This document shows, piece after piece, positions 6,440 to 7,440 of a stretch of 7,440 nucleotides of DNA (position 1 is the stretch's first letter; every line of letters starts with the position of its first letter). The position numbers were made by a program, and so were the translations under genes. Source of the DNA: an uncultured Bacteroidales bacterium (lineage in GTDB: Bacteria; Bacteroidota; Bacteroidia; Bacteroidales; UBA932); assembly GCA_902488725.1 (NCBI GenBank), contig CABTXO010000074.1, forward strand, positions 1 to 7,440, written 5' to 3'. A model generated the notes under the pieces. That model worked only from the letters and a program-made list of their open reading frames with translations, made no database searches and was not told the origin of the DNA.

Positions 6440-7258
6440 ATGAATAATAGCACTATGCAAATTACTGACTTTCATCCGCTCGCAGTTATTGGTTGTCTAG
6501 CAATGGCAGCCTATTTATTTTTCGGTTGTTCCAAAGATAGGACTGACGACACTCGCCACGCGCAAGACCAGCACTTCATCTCGGAAGTCGACGCGACAAT
6601 CTTCTCAGCGAAAGGAAGTGCCAGTGTAGACTATCAGTACAGCCTCTCCTATGACCACGTTGGTCGCTTGAACCAGGAGGTCATGAAAGAACAATTCTCC
6701 GATGGGACTACTAAATCAACCTCGTTCACGTTCATGCAAAATGGGAATGACATTACGATCAGTTCGACCGGAAGCAGGACGACCTATGACGGCTGCGTTT
6801 TGACATTGGACAAGGTTGGCCTGCTGCTCTTTAACGGTGAATCAGATATCCATTGCTCTTACAACAGCATGGGGCAATTGATCAAGCAAGAATATGTTGG
6901 TGCCCCTGATTCTTATACGATCTATCAGTGGGAAGGGAAAAACGTCATCAGCAGTGAATCGTTTGAAAACGGGAAGTGGTCGGAAAAGAGAATATTCACG
7001 TACACAAGCCATCCGAACAACTACTCGGTAAGTGCCTGCCGTATTCCTTACGAAGAACCCTACATCATCAACTGGCTTACGCGCATCGGTGAATATGCCA
7101 ATCTACCCGAAAAGGAAGTGTATTCCTATTCTGCAGGCGGCACAATCAAGACAGAAGAAACACTGTACTTGTACGAATTCGATGCAGAGAACCGCGTCGC
7201 CAAATGTACCAAAATGGTGAACAGCCGAACCTCGGAAATCATTGAGTTTCGGTATTGA
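6440..7258 (+). CDS. Putative lipoprotein, DUF4595-like, with Y-D-x-x-G-R-L type strand-turn units
   Basis: A protein of up to 272 aa. The N-terminus has a hydrophobic segment L-A-V-I-G-C-L-A-M-A-A-Y-L-F-F-G-C followed by S-K-D. The Cys at residue 30 is a likely lipidation site for signal peptidase II, although Phe-Phe-Gly before it is a loose lipobox. The mature part is rich in Tyr, Ser and Thr and has spaced units of one kind: L-S-Y-D-H-V-G-R-L (about 69-77), C-S-Y-N-S-M-G-Q-L (about 139-147) and Y-E-F-D-A-E-N-R-V (about 245-253). These suggest a beta-sheet protein such as the DUF4595 lipoproteins of Bacteroidales, whose function is unknown. It probably sits in a cell-envelope membrane. Start choice: the ATG at 6440 falls at the predicted transcription start, so the ATG at 6455 (267 aa, signal peptide beginning M-Q-I-T-D-F) is a real alternative and leaves a leader of about 13 nt. 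It is a single gene; its stop is 3 bp from the end of the converging YgbA-like gene. Confidence 0.75.
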   Translation: MNNSTMQITDFHPLAVIGCLAMAAYLFFGCSKDRTDDTRHAQDQHFISEVDATIFSAKGSASVDYQYSLSYDHVGRLNQEVMKEQFSDGTTKSTSFTFMQNGNDITISSTGSRTTYDGCVLTLDKVGLLLFNGESDIHCSYNSMGQLIKQEYVGAPDSYTIYQWEGKNVISSESFENGKWSEKRIFTYTSHPNNYSVSACRIPYEEPYIINWLTRIGEYANLPEKEVYSYSAGGTIKTEETLYLYEFDAENRVAKCTKMVNSRTSEIIEFRY

Positions 7259-7261
7259 TCC

Positions 7262-7440
7262 CTAGCGTCCGGGGCGGAGTTCGTGGAGGAGGTGCTTGAT
7301 GGCCATCCAGGGGTGGCGGAGGAGCATGCGGGGGCCGGCGTAGCGCATGACGGCGCGGATGGCTTTGCGGTGGGGGTCGTCATAGCAGCTGATGGTGCAG
7401 TTGCGGCAGGGGGGCTTGCGGCCGGCCCGGGGGCGGCGGG
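7262..7440 (-). CDS. YgbA / nitrous oxide-stimulated promoter family protein, C-terminal part (runs off window)
   Basis: The minus-strand frame from the right edge to TAG (7262-7264) encodes 59 whole residues with no start in the window. It reads C-R-N-C-T-I-S-C-Y, then a charged helix, then A-V-M-R-Y-A-G-P-R-M-L-L-R-H-P-W-M-A-I-K-H-L-L. The C-x-x-C-x-x-x-C-Y cluster followed by M-R-Y-x-G-P-R-M-L and H-P are hallmarks of the small YgbA family (nitrous oxide-stimulated promoter family), genes induced by nitrosative stress in enterobacteria; the cysteines suggest metal or iron-sulfur binding. The biochemical role is not settled. The C-terminal half is intact; the N-terminal half lies to the right. 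The DNA is clearly more GC-rich than the lipoprotein gene it converges with. Confidence 0.85.
   Translation of the reverse strand, partial: RRPRAGRKPPCRNCTISCYDDPHRKAIRAVMRYAGPRMLLRHPWMAIKHLLHELRPGR

Noticed and set aside
5933..6475. 180-codon minus-strand frame and 125- to 141-codon frames on both strands in the same place
   Set aside because: Composition is rich in Arg, Pro, Cys and Ser without motifs, and the frames cross a promoter box, a multi-arm RNA structure and a terminator. The 180-codon frame also starts inside the lipoprotein gene.

Overview
The window looks like chromosomal DNA of a moderately GC-rich member of the Bacteroidota, most likely a Bacteroidales relative; Alistipes-like is only a guess from base composition. 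The reasons are promoters of the Bacteroidota type (TAnnTTTG at -7 and TTTG near -33), A-rich translation starts without clear Shine-Dalgarno sequences, a lipoprotein of the DUF4595 style, and AAA ATPases of types common in that phylum.

Left part (1-5116): genome-maintenance and defence-like genes. The window opens inside the C-terminal end of a very short patch repair (Vsr) endonuclease on the + strand. It converges with an intact minus-strand AAA ATPase (299-1435). The promoter region of that ATPase carries two 15-bp tandem repeats that also form a perfect 13-bp inverted repeat. Behind it lies a second, unrelated-looking ATPase of the ATPase_2/DUF234 type (1638-2854, minus). This one is a pseudogene with an in-frame stop, a one-base frameshift, and loss of its N-terminus up to the Walker A lysine. 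A short, probably non-coding stretch with a strong hairpin separates it from a divergent, intact 688-aa nuclease-helicase of the DUF2075 type (3050-5116, +), the best candidate here for an anti-phage or nucleic-acid-processing function.

Middle part (5159-6440): an N-formylglutamate amidohydrolase-family gene on the minus strand converges with the helicase. Upstream of it, on the same strand, no protein gene is convincing. Instead there is a well-formed transcription unit with a TATCTTTG promoter box, about 170 nt of sequence that folds into a four-way junction with one long GC-rich arm, and a terminator-like hairpin followed by six T. I propose a structured non-coding RNA, possibly the 6S-like RNA of Bacteroidales. 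About 230 bp between this RNA and the next gene shows nothing I can name.

Right part (6428-7440): a lipoprotein gene with tandem Y-x-x-x-G-R-L type strand-turn units, driven by a promoter whose -7 box ends four bases before the first possible ATG. It converges, with a 3-bp gap, on the C-terminal part of a YgbA/nitrous-oxide-stimulated-promoter family gene that runs off the right edge.

The genes do not form one operon. Strand switches isolate most of them. The repair endonuclease, the two AAA ATPases (one decaying) and the nuclease-helicase fit an accessory or defence-type segment, while the amidohydrolase, ncRNA, lipoprotein and YgbA-like gene look like ordinary chromosome.
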